Shown here piece by piece: positions 32,110 through 44,290 of a stretch of 64,000 nucleotides of DNA. Position 1 is the stretch's first letter. Each line of letters opens with the position of its first letter. Under the pieces are notes generated by a model, which saw nothing but the letters and a program-made list of their open reading frames with translations, had not been told where the DNA came from and did not search any database. The DNA is taken from assembly GCF_023856365.1 (NCBI RefSeq), contig NW_026042703.1:1-64000 (forward strand), in the 5' to 3' direction. The position numbers and the translations under genes are program-made. The DNA comes from Brienomyrus brachyistius (Eukaryota; Chordata; Actinopteri; Osteoglossiformes; Mormyridae).

Positions 32110-32360
32110 GGATGTATGAGGGTGAGTCACAATGACGACAGCTGCTCTGTTGACTTGGTCCCAGGAGTCGTCAGCGTTGGTCTGCCGGGGCCCCCGTCCT
32201 GTCTGTGGAAGCACCCGTCTTGTTGGCTGTTCTCTCTGCCTGGGCCCCCTCTCCTGCTGCCTCACGTTTGGGTTGAAGTGGCTCCCCAGTGCTTCTGTAA
32301 AGCTCTTTGTGTATCTTAGAAAAGGGCTGTATAAATGTAACATTCATTCATTTATTCAAG
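32110..32360 (+). repeat. LINE/SINE 3'-tail repeat
   Basis: Ends in GTAAAGCTCTTTGTG...AAGGGCTGTATAAATGTAA followed by CATT repeats, the style of fish L2-family 3' tails that LINE reverse transcriptases recognise. Confidence 0.45.
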
Positions 32361-32984
32361 GTCCCAGCCAGAAGAGTGCAGTACTACACTGTCCCCCACA
32401 GCCTGAATCAGCTGGATGTTATAGGATTAAGACACTTCCTGCATTAGGCCATTTACCCTCAGTGTATTTCCATACCCTGACAGGATGGATGACAATACTA
32501 TGGCCCTAATTTTCAATACACAGTTTTCACAGGAGTCTCACCCTCATCCACATTCTCTGCATTCCTTATCTCATGCTTCTTTGCCACCCGCATCTCCTCT
32601 GCCTGCTTTGTCTCATTTTCCCACAATTGAAACACCGTCCAATTTGTCTCTGTTTTAGTTCTACCACATTAGTCCCTGAGCAACCAGTCTGATCCCGTTC
32701 CTCTAATTTCAGATGCATCTGGCTTATCTGATTGGGACTGAAGCTGCTGTTACTAGGAAAACCACATTCGTCCCACTGGGGCAGGTCTGACACCGCGTCC
32801 TTCCCATATGTCTCCCATAATTGTTGTACAGAATTTCAGCTGGAGTTCTTTCCCAGAAGCAAGTAATTTCACTTTAGCACCTGTTCAGTAAAAGTCAAGT
32901 AGGTCTTTAATGTTATTTTTAACTTTACACAGTTGAGTATAGTACAGTTACAAAAGAAACTGTTTCCCTCGGACCAAGGTGCTA
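32361..32984 (-). other. Unassigned sequence with partial zinc-knuckle-like frame
   Basis: A minus-strand frame (32566-32793) includes GRCFNCGK, reminiscent of a gag zinc knuckle but without the following His/Cys pattern. It may be decayed gag sequence. Confidence 0.2.
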
Positions 32985-33476
32985 CTTAAATTAACAGAAG
33001 ACTAACACATACCAACCTAGCAACATACTGTATGGTGCATAATGAGCAAAAACTGTGCAAACATTGCAGGACAGTGCAAAAAGAGAGGACAACTGACACC
33101 AACGAGCACAAACAGCACAGTAAACCCAGTACTGAGAAGGCGCAGTTTGGTTGTCCAATGAGGTAGCAATAAAAATAAATAAAAGTAACTGTAAACATGG
33201 CGACAATAAGATAAAAAATAGTAGTTAAATAATAAAGTGTGTTAATGAGTGTATGTGTGTGTGGTATCAGATTAGTCCCTGAGAGTTCAGTAGTCTGACG
33301 GCATGGGGGATAAAGCTGTTTGAGTCTGGCTGTGAAGGCCCGAATGCTCCGGGACCTATTTCCAGAAGGCAGGAGGGTGAAACGATAATGTGAGGGGTGG
33401 GTGGGGTCATCCACAATGGTGGTGGCTTTGCGGATGCAGTGTGTGGTGTGAATATCTGTGATGGAGGGGAGAGATA
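32985..33476 (-). pseudogene. LINE ORF2 C-terminal fragment (3' half)
   Basis: The minus strand reads TTIVDDPTHPSHYRFTLLPSG and RSIRAFTARLKQ, then non-coding tail, matching the ORF2 C-terminus of fish L2-like LINEs. It is the continuation of 34305-34830; the solo LTR separates the two halves. Confidence 0.6.
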
Positions 33477-34304
33477 TGTTAGGGTTATCTTCTTCTGAAG
33501 ATGCGCTGGAAACAAACCAGTCTCTGAACACAGAACAACACAGACAGCTGTGATGACGTTTTACTTGCTGCAAGGTGTAGGGAATCCACTTGCAGAGTCT
33601 CCGCAGTTTCAGCAAAATGATGGTTTATTGAACAGCAAAAATAATACAATGTAATACAGTGTAGAGACACACCGGGTACTGAAAGGCAGCTCAGATACAA
33701 ATTGAAGACAGTTCTTCACCCCCCTTTATACCCAAAAAGGCCCTCCCCACCAAGGTGTTGTGTGTAGGTGTTGTGAGTGAATTTACATATAAAGAGTGAC
33801 CCCCTGGAGTGTGAGGATCCTGAGACAGGGACGGGACAGGACAGGGTGGAGACTTTTATGATCATTGTAATTCAATTCTTATCACCTTATCTTATCCTTA
33901 TCACCATAGTGGTGCCAACTGGAACCCCCATTCTCTCCCTGGCTTCCCCCATGATCATAAATTCCTAACATTGTCTGCATTCAAATGATCAACCAAGAAC
34001 CTTGGGACATTTTTACCACTTTTCCTTACAAAGGGAAGCCCGGTCCTGACCTCGAGGTGTCAGCCTCTCAGTCGAACTCAGCCAACTTCGAAAGAGTAAC
34101 TCCCCTCGCAGTGTCTTTTATTGAGGTACACAAACAGGATATGCAACTGACATTGAACATTGTTTGTCACCATATATGGGGTGGAAATATTCAAGCGACA
34201 GTTCTTGAGACGTGTTATTGCTCAATTAAGATCAAGCTGCGGCAGGGTGTTGTTTCTAAGCGTCTAGCAAAATGATGATAAAAAAAGTACATATTTCTCT
34301 AACA
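33477..34304 (-). mobile_element. Solo LTR inserted in a LINE
   Basis: 828 bp with TGTTAG...CTAACA ends. Flanks are AGATA (33472-33476) and CGATA (34305-34309), a target duplication with one mismatch. On the minus strand there is a TATAAA (33725-33730) followed about 100 bp later by AATAAA (33624-33629), the spacing of a retroviral R region. The LINE sequence reads continuously across it when it is removed. It is unrelated to the ERV at 16267. Confidence 0.75.
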
Positions 34305-34830
34305 CGATACTCCCAATGATTTTCTCACCTGTCATCACTATCTGTTGTAGGGACTTGTGATCTGAGGCGACACAGTTCTCAAAGCAGACCGTGATGCAGC
34401 TGCTCAGGGTGCTTTCAACAGTTCCCCAATAGAGTGTGAGAATGGGAGATGGGCTTTTCTGAGCTTCCGTGGAGAGTAGAGGTGCTGCTGTGCTTTCCTT
34501 ACTATGGAGCTGATGTTGAAGGACCTGGTGAGATTCTCCGCCAGATGGACAACAAGGAATCTGGTACTCTCTACGATCTCCACAGATGAGCCATCGATGT
34601 GCAGCAGAGAGTGGTCACTCTGTGTTTTGTGTTCTTCTAACGTCAACAACCATCTCTTTGGTCAACATTCAGAGACAGGTTGTTGGCTCTGCAGCAGTCC
34701 GATAGTCATCACACTTCCTCTTTGTATGCTGAGTCACCGTTTTTATTGATGAGACCCACAACAGTCTTGTCATCTGCCTGATGTTGATGATGGAATTCGA
34801 AATGTGCATTGCTGCTCAGTTGTGAGTCAT
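34305..34830 (-). pseudogene. LINE reverse-transcriptase fragment (5' half)
   Basis: The minus strand contains KTVVGLINKNGDSAYKEEV (RT active-site neighbourhood), then in another frame IDGSSVEIVESTRFLVVHL and SIVRKAQQHLYSPRKLRK, standard landmarks of fish L2-like LINE ORF2. Frameshifts throughout. Confidence 0.65.
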
Positions 34831-34859
34831 CGGAGTTAACAGCAGTGGGCTGAGCATAA

Positions 34860-35411
34860 AGTCCTGGGTTCCTGCTACAGCGTCTGAGCAGTTGCCTTCG
34901 TCGCCCATAGCTCCTGCGCAGCCCGAGCAGCCGCCTCCGCTGCCCCCTGCGGCCCCAGAGCCCGAGCAGCCGCCGCCTGCTTTGCCCGTAGCTCCTGAGC
35001 AGCCGCCTCCGCTGCCCCCTGCGGCCCCAGAGCCCACGCCCGAGGCGCTCCCTCCGCCTCAAATGACTGTGCCCCCTGGGGCTCTTGTTCCTGGCCCCAC
35101 TCCTGTCCCTGACCCAGCTCCAGACTTTCCTGCCCTAGTCCCCGAGGAGGTCCCGGACAGTCTGACCACCGTGTGTGCCACGCCCCCTGATTATCCACGT
35201 GTGCTTCCCTGATCGTACCCAGCTGTGTCCGATTATTTTCAATCAGTCCTGTCTATTTGAGTTCATGTCTTACTAGAGTTCAGTGTCCGTCATTGAAGTC
35301 CGTCTGCGTGAGATGTTTCCTGCACCCCGTGTTCCTAATAAATCCCCGTATCCTGCCTGCCTTGCCTGTTTCCTGCCCGTCCGCCGCTCCCGTTAAATGG
35401 CGATCGTGACA
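34860..35411 (+). mobile_element. Gypsy-like remnant: proline-rich segment plus LTR
   Basis: A 107-codon frame (34892-35212) is almost entirely Pro/Ala/Glu (PEQPPPLPPAAPEPEQ repeated) and runs into the LTR sequence from about 35172, whose end GATCGTGACA at 35402-35411 matches the solo LTR at 9081-9090. A related proline-rich plus LTR unit lies at 54488-55735. The frame is part of a retroelement rather than a host gene. The 5' LTR end is not preserved here. Confidence 0.6.
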
Positions 35412-35802
35412 CAAGGCACACGCACATCAAGTACCAATGCAGCAAATACAGATGAACAATTTAGGAGGAATACTAGTCAAAGGAAGGAAGAAAAGCAGCC
35501 CACCCTATCTCATGGTCACGGACACAAACATCAGGGAGTGTTATGAAGAAGACATCACACTTAACACCATTGGTTTTATGCAGTGAATTACACCAGAGAG
35601 AGTTTTTACATTCTAGCTGTGTTACGTAACATTCCTCAGCCTTCAGGTTTTTTCCACACAATGCACGACATGCAGGGGTGCCAAACAAAACAGCGGAACT
35701 GCAGTGTAGCCAATTATTTGTTTCAGTAGTTTTAAGAAAACTAGAACATAAAATGTTTGTTTTACTTAGTCCACAAAAGAGTTTTTACCTATCTTAGTGT
35801 AT
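35412..35802. other. No recognised gene
   Basis: A short stretch between the gypsy-like LTR and the gag remnant. Nothing recognised. Confidence 0.4.
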
Positions 35803-36030
35803 TTTACATCACATACACTCTCGGTCCGTTGTGGAGTCCATCCCACTGTAGTTGGAGAATGCTGCCATCAGTCGCTTGGTGTAGCACTCGCAGGATTTAC
35901 CAGGCTCCTGTTTAAACTGATGCATCATGCCCCAGTCCATGCGCAGGAGGACCAGTCTCTGAAGGGCTGTCGCATGGTGAGGCCTGTTCTGCCTGGGGTC
36001 CAGCAGGTCACTGGCAATGTCCTTCAACTC
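35803..36030 (-). pseudogene. Retroviral-type gag remnant, distal part
   Basis: Minus-strand LKDIASDLLDPRQNRP, HATALQRLVLL, KQEPGKSCECYTKRLMAA is the same gag region as 352-830. The sequence is split from its upstream part (37018-37330) by the CR1 element. The ending is lost. Confidence 0.6.
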
Positions 36031-37017
36031 ACAGTGGGCTTGCGTTCATAGTGGGGTACCGCAGGGTTCGATTTTAGGACCACTATTGTTCCTAATTTAC
36101 ATAAATGATATGGATACCAATATATACAGTAAACTGGTGAAATTTGCAGATGACACCAAGGTGGGTGGTGTAGCAGATACTGAATTAGTGGCTCAGCAGC
36201 TACAGCGGGATCTTGATTTAATTAGTGACTGGGCCGATACCTGGCAGATGAAATTTAACGTCGATAAATATAAGGTACTCCATCTAGGGAGCAGAAATAT
36301 AAAGTACAGGTATTTCATGGGTGTCACTGAAATAAAGGTAGCTGATCATGAGAAAGACCTTGGTGTGTATGTTGATGCTTCCATGTCCCATTCTCGCCAG
36401 TGTGGGGAAGCAATAAAAAAGGCCAATAGGATGTTGGGGTATATCTCCAGGTGTGTGGAGTTTAAGTCAAGGGAGGTAATGCTAAGATTATACAATTCCT
36501 TGGTGAGACCTCACCTAGAATATTGTGTGCAGGTTTGGTCACCATATCTTAAAAAGGACATTGTGGCCTTAGAAAAGGTGCAGCGTAGGGCCACAAAAAT
36601 GATTCCTGGTCTTAGAGGAATGTCATACGAGGAACGGTTACTTGAGCTAAATCTGTTCAGTCTCAAGCAAAGGAGATTGAGGGGGGACATGATCCAGGTA
36701 TATAAGATTCTAACAGGTTTGGATGCTGTTCAACCAAATAGTTACTTCAGCATTAGTTTAAATACACGAACTCGTGGCCATAGGTGGAAATTAGCGGGAG
36801 AACATTTCAAGCTGGATTTAAGGAAGCACTTCTTTACGCAGCGTGTAGAGTATGGAATAGTCTTCCTGATAATGTAGTGCAAGCTGAATCCTTGGGTTCC
36901 TTTAAATCAGAGCTAGATAAGATTTTAACGACTCTGAGCTATTAGTTTAGTTCTCCCCAAGCGAGCTTGATGGGCCGAATGGCCTCGTCTCGTTTGTATA
37001 GTTCTTATGTTCTTATG
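36031..37017 (+). mobile_element. 5'-truncated CR1-like LINE
   Basis: The open frame 36017-36877 contains GVPQGSILGPLLF, KFADDTKVGG (RT catalytic Asp-Asp), EKDLGVYVD, YNSLVRPHLEYCVQVW, EKVQRRATKMIPGL and RRLRGDMIQVYKI, the signature series of CR1-clade ORF2. One frameshift near 36850 precedes the last ORF2 residues. The 3' end is a TTCTTATG repeat (37002-37017), as in CR1. Flanked by TTCAACTC target duplications (36023-36030, 37018-37025). It interrupts the gag remnant. Confidence 0.85.
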
Positions 37018-37330
37018 TTCAACTCCTTCATCTACAGTGTCAGATGAGCAAACCTTATCTCCCCCTTGAGGATTTGGACATACCAACATAGGGGCAAGAA
37101 TTTCTGCTACCTCGTCCTGCTGCCTGAGCGTTTCGCCACGGCACTTCTTCACCGAGAAGGAGGTAGAGTCGGGTGCTGAATGGTTATGATCCTCGTCTGC
37201 AGGGGGGAGAGGGGAAGGGGCAGGGGAACCACTGGCTACTCCTCCCTCGGTGGCATAAGGAGGAAGCTGCTGTTTGGGCAGCAATGCTTGGGCAGGAGCC
37301 ACACAGTTTATTTCTGGGTATCTAATTAGC
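37018..37330 (-). pseudogene. Retroviral-type gag remnant, proximal part
   Basis: The minus-strand 125-codon frame (36925-37302) carries PEINCVAPAQALLPKQQL just upstream and a Pro/Ser/Ala-rich linker (GSPAPSPLPPAD), like the region between matrix and capsid in gag. It joins the 35803-36030 part once the CR1 is ignored. Confidence 0.5.
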
Positions 37331-38418
37331 GGACACCATTAGGTCCCTTCAGGGGCTCCACAGACAAACTCATTGACAAAATAGAATTGTCACAGAAAAA
37401 TTCTTTGTCACATGCTCAGTCGACATGGACTGTGTGCTATTTACATATTTTTGGCACAAACGAAATCTCATATGCATATCGATGTATCTTTGGCACAAGT
37501 GGACCTCCATCACTTTAAAGAGGGTAAACTCTGATCAGGAAATTTACGACGTCAGAATAAACGGATTTTTTAACAGAAGTAACTGACATGCCCTAATAAG
37601 GAAATGCATACAATCAGAATACAATATCTGTGGTTTTTAACAGTGGTAACAATCTGATAATGAAAGGAATCAGATCAACATTTCTATAGCATGTAACAGA
37701 GCTTGCTCCCCTCCAGAACTCATTGTTCCAGTAGTTATCTGAAATCATCTGCAGGAGCTATTCTTTTATTTGTATATTAAGCATAATTATTCATGAATAT
37801 TATTGATTATGTTTATTTGTTTAATGTTTTTATTTATTCGTATTTATTGTTTATAATATAATGTTATATAGTATTGCAACACTTGAAACGAGAGGTACTT
37901 GCCTGCCTTAGTGATATTTACTATTGTCTAAGTGTATTCCCACCTGTAGGAGGCAGCAATGGTTGTTATTAAAGGTGCTGAGATTACGCGGCTCAGGGCT
38001 GAAGGTGCAAAGTGAAACAGTCATTGACCGTATTTGCCATGTGTGATGGTGTCTGCATATCGGCCCTTTTGCGCCAAACAAACCAGTTCAAAGTACTGTG
38101 TGTTAAAATATCATATGAATAAATCCTCTCAAGAACTAAACTCAATATCGTATCCTCATCATTCAACGCGTCTGACTTTTGCACCTCTTACCACAAGGCA
38201 GTGGATTACATGGGGAAATTACAAACAAGGAGAATTTAATCTGTTTTTCCTCTACATTGTCGTTATTCAGAATATTACAGACTATGAACAAAAACGGACA
38301 ATGTAAGAAAATAAAAAAATGTGTATGACAGAAAGCTAGAGTATTTTTGCAATGGTGAGCACTAGCTGGTTTATGTACTAGCTCACACTCAAGAAACAGC
38401 ATAAATGCTACTCATACA
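37331..38418. other. No recognised gene
   Basis: A/T-rich. Short frames only. Confidence 0.4.
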
Positions 38419-38640
38419 CAGTTGGGGGGCAGGGGTCAGTCCTTGTGCCTGTAATGAGGTCACCAGTTGAAACTAACCCAGCCTCAGCACGTCTGTGGGT
38501 CCTTGAGCAAGGCCCTTAACCCCCAGCTCCCTGGGCGCCCCAACAGGTAGCTGCACTTCGCGGACAACTTACTCCACAAAGAGTAAGTTGAGGGAGACAT
38601 AAAAAACACAATTTCCCCACGGGGATTAATAAAGTCCATC
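38419..38640 (+). mobile_element. tRNA-derived SINE, family B, copy 2
   Basis: Same family as 14165-14400: CTTGAGCAAGGCCCTTAACC and the tail CACGGGGATTAATAAAGTCC. The B box is degraded (AGTTGAAACTA). Confidence 0.65.
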
Positions 38641-40539
38641 CATCTATGGAATATTATTTAGCACTATATAACGCAGAATATAAGAATTACGATTTTATAA
38701 AAAGTATGCCAAATATCCATGATATAATCATTACAATGTAAACATTATAATGTAATCAACACAATGGAACCAACTGAGTATGTATTTGCACCTTTTGTTA
38801 GTCTGAGTTTCTGTTAGCTACTTTGTTAGTCCTGAATCTATGAATATTCACATTTTTATCGCGTATATTTTATCACTATGTAAAAGGACAAATATATTAT
38901 CAACCTTTTAGTGAGACAATGTGTAAACGGCTGAAACTACCAAGGTTTACTACTGAAGGAAGGGATTCACCTGAGTTCACCAAAAGTTCATGGCTGAGTA
39001 TTTTTAAAAAACCAAGTGGAGCTGCTCGCGCCACTATTATGTTCAACCGAGAGGCCAAACGGTAAAAGAAATGACTGTCAAACTTATCACCTAGGGGTAA
39101 ATATAAATCTATACAAATATCACCTGCATGCACATTACTTCTTTTACAATAACCAACTCCTGATCCATACTGTTAGTCGTGAAAAAAATAACTATTGTGT
39201 ACATAGAGGCCCTGTGTAAAAAGATAACTGCCAAGGAAAAGATCAAAAACATTTATTTCAAGGATTCAAAGTTTTTATGGTCATGTACAGTGTACAGTGC
39301 AGTTCTTATTTGATTAACTTGAATGTCTTCACAGACAAGACGATTAAACAAATAAAGCAGCGCAACATTATAGTAACTAACAACAAACAAAGCTCACGAG
39401 TACTATTACAATATTCATATCATTTATTTAAATTTAATTTTACCAAGTAAATTAATTGAAAAGCAGTTACCGCTTTACCTGCTTCTCGGGAGAAATAGCA
39501 GATATACAAACGTCATGTATGTAACTAAAATCTTAAGCCAATAAGGGCAAAGTTGTGTCGTAATGGAGGCGGATCCAGCCTGTGCAGCCTGCTAAGAGGT
39601 GCTGCCTGATGTGTCTTGCTCTCGCGGAGTTTTGGTACCATGTGACATGGTGACGTAATGCAACGGGCGATAAAAAATATAACCATGATGCATTGCGTCA
39701 GGACCAGAATGCATTGCTTTAAGCTAGCGCTGTATGTGGGTGCATGAAGTGGAAAGCACCCAATAATAAACATAACATTTTTTAAAAAATGTTTTCTTCA
39801 CCGGTGCAGTGAATTTAAATAAAGAGCTATGATGGTGCTGCAAATGGCTTTGCATAGTAGTTAGTAGTAGCATTAGCCGCTGTGTGCGGCATTAGCTTTC
39901 TACAGTCCTTACAGATGGTTCGTGTTTTGTCTGTCTCCCTTTCGCCATTTATATTTTCCGCCGGGCACCCGAAATGCTGACACACAAAAGATTCAAAAGT
40001 GTCTGGGGTATCTACTATAGTAATTTAGTCAGATGCCGACATATTTACAGCAGCTCATTTGCAGCGCATTCGTGAAACGGCTTTTCGCTCCAACGAGAAA
40101 TCTCGTCATGTTGTAATATCGCGAGATCTCGTGACACGCGTTTCACTCCCACTTCTTAGTAACAGTCATGATTTGATAAAGTGACAACCTGCGTAATAAT
40201 TGGTAATACATAGAGTTTGCTATTGTTCAGGCTAGCAGACTGTTATGGCTTGAGGTTAATGGTGCCTGTTACTTGTGAATTTTCACATTTGCAGGGATCT
40301 TCTGCCTCGTGAACGTGAAACGGGTAATTATGCTAAAAGAAGAAAAAAGCAGAACTGCAATGTGTGTAAGGCTGGTGCTGATTTTTCAGTCTGAACACAG
40401 TAAAATTTATACAAATTACCTGTATTCAAACTTGTATTCTTTATATAGTTTGGTTAATTACTATTTAAAAGTTTTATCTGCGCTCCATTGTATAACTTAT
40501 ATTGGAGACTTGTATGTACTTTTCGATTGGAAATGGTTA
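38641..40539. other. No recognised gene
   Basis: No domain, exon pair or known repeat was found. Around 40100-40140 there are short palindromes (CGAGAAATCTCG, CGCGAGATCTCG). Confidence 0.4.
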
Positions 40540-40547
40540 GCTGTATA

Positions 40548-40691
40548 CAGGGGCGCCGCTAAGGGGGGGAAAGTTGGGACAATTCTAAGGGCCCACGCCC
40601 TTTAGGGGCCCCCAGAGATCTGAATGGGTGTGGTAGGGGGGCCCAACCTCATATTTTGTCATAGGGCCCAAAATTGCTAGTGGCGCCCCTG
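40548..40691. mobile_element. hAT-type MITE, 144 bp
   Basis: Terminal inverted repeats CAGGGGCGCCGCTA and TAGTGGCGCCCCTG (one mismatch) and perfect 8-bp duplications GCTGTATA (40540-40547 and 40692-40699). No coding capacity. Confidence 0.93.
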
Positions 40692-40699
40692 GCTGTATA

Positions 40700-42540
40700 T
40701 ACTTTGAATATTTTTATGATTAATTTCTTTGTTTATTTAATTTGGCAACAGATCTGCACTTTTAGCAGTATTGCTGTCAATTTTTGTGAAAGTTGTTACT
40801 AAATAAAACAAAAGAAGCAGACTTGTGTAAATCCTATATTGGTCGTGTATTCTTCCTGTAGCGTAGTGACAGCTTTTTGTACGGAAGCCGTGAACGGCTG
40901 TGCTTGCAAATATATTTTCTTCTGAATAATTAGAAGGATAAGCATATTTTGTCGCCGCCGCGAGATAGTCATGCCATGCACAGCTCTGCTCGTTTTTGTA
41001 CTGTAACCGTGTTACTTAATTTGCGAATCCATGAATTTAACGTTGACATTAAGTCAACATTGACATTGACAACGTTGACATTAAGTGTTGCACCTATCTA
41101 GTGTTTTACCGTGAAGGGCATGTTATATCTTGTCTCTAAGTCGCACTATGGTCCAGGGGAATGCTATGTCATATTAGAACATGTGTCGATGATGTGGCAA
41201 TATAAATATTTTAGAATACTGTCAGTTTTAGTTTCAGAAATCCATCATTTGAGAAAAAAGGCCAGTCACGACAAATATATATGGAATATAACAACAGAGG
41301 TTAGCTGTATTTGTTTAAGTGTAAAGATGCACATAGAAACATGCATGAGCTCATCTGAGAATAAACTGAATGCAATGAAGATTTGTGACTCCTGCTGGAA
41401 AATGCGAATAGTGGCAGGGTCTTCAAGCAGTACATTTGTCTGAGAGTCAGTTAATATTAGGAAAGGCACCGTTTTTTTTTTCAATGGCGCTAATTATCAA
41501 GAAGGAAATGGAGTACCCCAGTACCTGGTTTACGGGCACTGGAAGCTCCAGTATCAGTCAGACTTTCATGTAAGTATATGTGTGTTTAATGACTTGTGCA
41601 TGTTTCATCTTTACCAGGGGCAGAGGGGAAACTCAATAAATAGCCTTCTCTCACACTTCCAGGCCTGCAGAACTGAGCATGTCCCCTGGTTTTGTGCATA
41701 TGTCTGTAGGCTTTGAGTTTTTCCTATGGGGGCTTCAATTTCCTCCCAGAGTACAAATACGTGCAGATCAGTTGCATTGGGGAGTCCATACTGTGATGCT
41801 GAGTGGGTGTAGGAGGAGATTGAGAGATGAAACTCCGGATGATTTACTCCCTCGGCTAACTAACCAGAACAGGATCGTACCAATACCAAAATGATAAGTT
41901 TATAAATGTTTTTCACTACCCTGATTCATTCAGTTATTTCTGTTTGTTAATTCCATCCCCCAAGCAAATACATAAATAAACAAACAAATATTCAGGGGGA
42001 ATGTGTCATAGGTGATAGAATCAGTGGATGAATCTAAAGAAAAAAAGTAATGATTTCTTTCTCTCCAAAACACAATGCACAAAACTCTTAAGTTAGGTAA
42101 GACATTGAAATTTTATGACAGTAGCATGATGCAGAGGAACAACAGAAGGAAAAATCTAACTAAACCTGAGTCAACTAGGACTAATTACACTAAATTAAGT
42201 GGAACACACAAAATACCTAAAACAACTTAATAAACAAGCAAGAAATATTACATTTGATTAACTATACTGATGCCTGAGGGAAGTTCTTGTGCATAATGCA
42301 GCAAGTATATACAGCTGCAGAGACACTACACATAGTGCAAATAAATTAAAAAGTATACAGTACACACACTGATTCCTGAAAAATCTAAATACCATGGAAT
42401 ACTAATGAAATACTGATGATGATGATAATAATAGAAATAATAATGAATTAGTTTAGGGTATTATGCAATTGACATGTACAATTAAAAAAGAAATTGCACC
42501 AGACATTTCCTGTGGCAAAGAAGGGTTGCTTTGTGCCACA
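40700..42540. other. No recognised gene
   Basis: Several short frames, for example 41111-41443, without recognisable domains. A/T-rich. Confidence 0.4.
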
Positions 42541-42760
42541 TTACTCAAGTCAATTCACTTTATTTTGTATAGTACATTTTCATAGCCTTACATTGTCTCA
42601 AAGCACTTTACTTTGTCCCTGCCCAATTGTCCCAGTGAGCAAGATCTAGCCTGAAAAATTAGAAAGCGACATTGGCAAGGATAAACTCAGTCATAGTAAG
42701 AAACCTTTGGAGGAACCAGAGTGAAAGGGGGAGCCCATCCTCCACAGGGCAGAAGTCAGG
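42541..42760. repeat. Dispersed repeat, family C, copy 1
   Basis: Shares a block with 51640-51815: GGAAGAAACCTT-like sequence, then AAGGGGGAGCCCATCCTCC. The same kind of block recurs widely in fish genomes. Confidence 0.5.
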
Positions 42761-43130
42761 TTAACAAAGTCCTGATTTATATGGTTTATATGGTTCAATT
42801 AGTTAAGTCCGGATGTAAATACAGAATAACTGGCAGCAGGGCACACAGGAAAGACGTAAACAGGCAGGAGGGCAGGCAGGAGGGTGGCACAGGCAGGACG
42901 TAATGGGCAGGAGGGCGGGCAGGCAGGGCAGCACAGGCAGCCAGAACTGTTTTGCCACTGCAGTTTGTTTTACAATTTCATCTGCATTTGTTCCCCCAAG
43001 GTATAACAGCAGCTAATTTATGAACATGCTGCTTTTCAGAAAAGTTTAATTTCCAGGAGCATGACCAGTGCATACATTTAGTGTTGATGGTTCTTTGTAA
43101 AATGGATGTTCTGTACTTTTATTGATCTGT
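42761..43130. other. No recognised feature; GGCAGG-rich stretch
   Basis: 42855-42945 consists of irregular GGCAGGAGGG / GGCAGGACG units, a small purine-rich minisatellite. Otherwise nothing recognised. Confidence 0.4.
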
Positions 43131-43186
43131 CCATCCATCCATCCATCCATCCATCCATCCATCCATCCATCCATCCATTCATCCAT
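43131..43186. repeat. (CCAT)n microsatellite
   Basis: About 14 CCAT units, probably grown from a SINE tail. Confidence 0.9.
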
Positions 43187-43273
43187 TTTCTAACTACTTC
43201 TGATGAAGTTCCGGGTTATGAGGTATCCTGAAGCCCAGGCAATATGGGACAAACACACACATGCACACACATA

Positions 43274-43537
43274 GGGTATACCTATCCTTATGGGGCCCGC
43301 TCATTGACTTCTATTGGATAAATGCTAACGCTAACTATGACAATCTTAACCCCCACCCTGCCCTAACCATAACCATAAGTAACCAAGCAAAATAAAAGAG
43401 GTTTTGCATTTTTAGTTTTTCCACAGCAGTCACAGATTTTTATAAAATAGAGTTTTCCTGGTTTTCAGTTTCGTGGTCCCCATAAGGGAAAAAAAAAACA
43501 GGTATTTATCACGCTATGGGGTAGGATAGGTATACCC
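43274..43537. mobile_element. MITE with 14-bp inverted ends
   Basis: Perfect terminal inverted repeats GGGTATACCTATCC (43274-43287) and GGATAGGTATACCC (43524-43537). The interior is imperfectly symmetrical (CTTATGGGG...CCCCATAAG) with telomere-like CCTAACCATAACC repeats. CA-repeat sequence flanks both sides, so no target duplication can be read. Confidence 0.75.
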
Positions 43538-43689
43538 GCTCGCACACACACACACAGACATGCACACAAATGGATAGATCACCACAGTTACTATGGATGT
43601 CGATCCTGCAATAATGAGACAGAACTATCATACTTAACAGGATCATATCCCTAGTTCTACATATGCATAATTATATTTAAAAAAGATCC

Positions 43690-43880
43690 CACGCACCCAG
43701 CACATGAGATGTTTGAACTTCTGCCCTCTGGTAAACGTTACCGCAGTATGCATTGCAGAACAACCAGATTTAATAAGAGCTTCTAACCCCAAAGCCATCA
43801 GAATACTAAATGCTAATGAACATACGTTTATGTGAAACCCTACTCTCTCTTACTCTCTGTGCACTTTATTACCACAACTG
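43690..43880 (+). pseudogene. LINE ORF2 C-terminal fragment
   Basis: Plus strand FELLPSGKRYRSMHCRTTR followed by a stop and 3' tail, the same landmark as in the minus-strand LINE at 32985-33476. Confidence 0.55.
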
Positions 43881-43935
43881 GTATTAAGTTTACTTTTTAT
43901 TTATATAGTATAGTGCAATAATATAATCACGATTT

Positions 43936-44075
43936 GTGTGTGAGTGTGCCCTGTGATGGGCTGCCCCCCATCCTGGATTGTTCCCTGCCTCGTGCCCATT
44001 CCACATTCCGGGATAGGTTCCGGACCACCCGCGACCCAGTAGGATAAGCAGTTTGGAAAATGGATGGATGGATAT
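43936..44075 (+). mobile_element. tRNA-derived SINE, family A, copy 5 (3' part)
   Basis: 5'-truncated forward copy ending GGATGGATGGAT. An extra WGGAATG-like insertion separates CCCATT and CCGGGATAGG. Confidence 0.7.
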
Positions 44076-44154
44076 AACTAACATAAGACAGACATTACAC
44101 CTAACAAACAATAAACACGAAATAAAGGAGTGGATACAAAAAAAATGTAATGCA

Positions 44155-44290
44155 ATGACCAGATTTAACACCTGGATTATGTCCCCCCTTAGTCTCCTTT
44201 GCTCGAGGCTAAACAGATTCAGCTCAGCTAACCTCTCCTCATTAAACATTCCTCTAAGACCAGGAATCATTCTCCCAGCCAAGCAAGCCT
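44155..44290 (-). pseudogene. CR1-like LINE fragment
   Basis: Minus strand MIPGLRGMFNEERLAELNLF and RRLRGDIIQV, the same ORF2 segment as in 36031-37017 and 48345-48909. Confidence 0.7.

Noticed and set aside
34709..35198. Minus-strand Arg/Gly- and Ala-rich frames
   Set aside because: Complement of the proline-rich retroelement segment.
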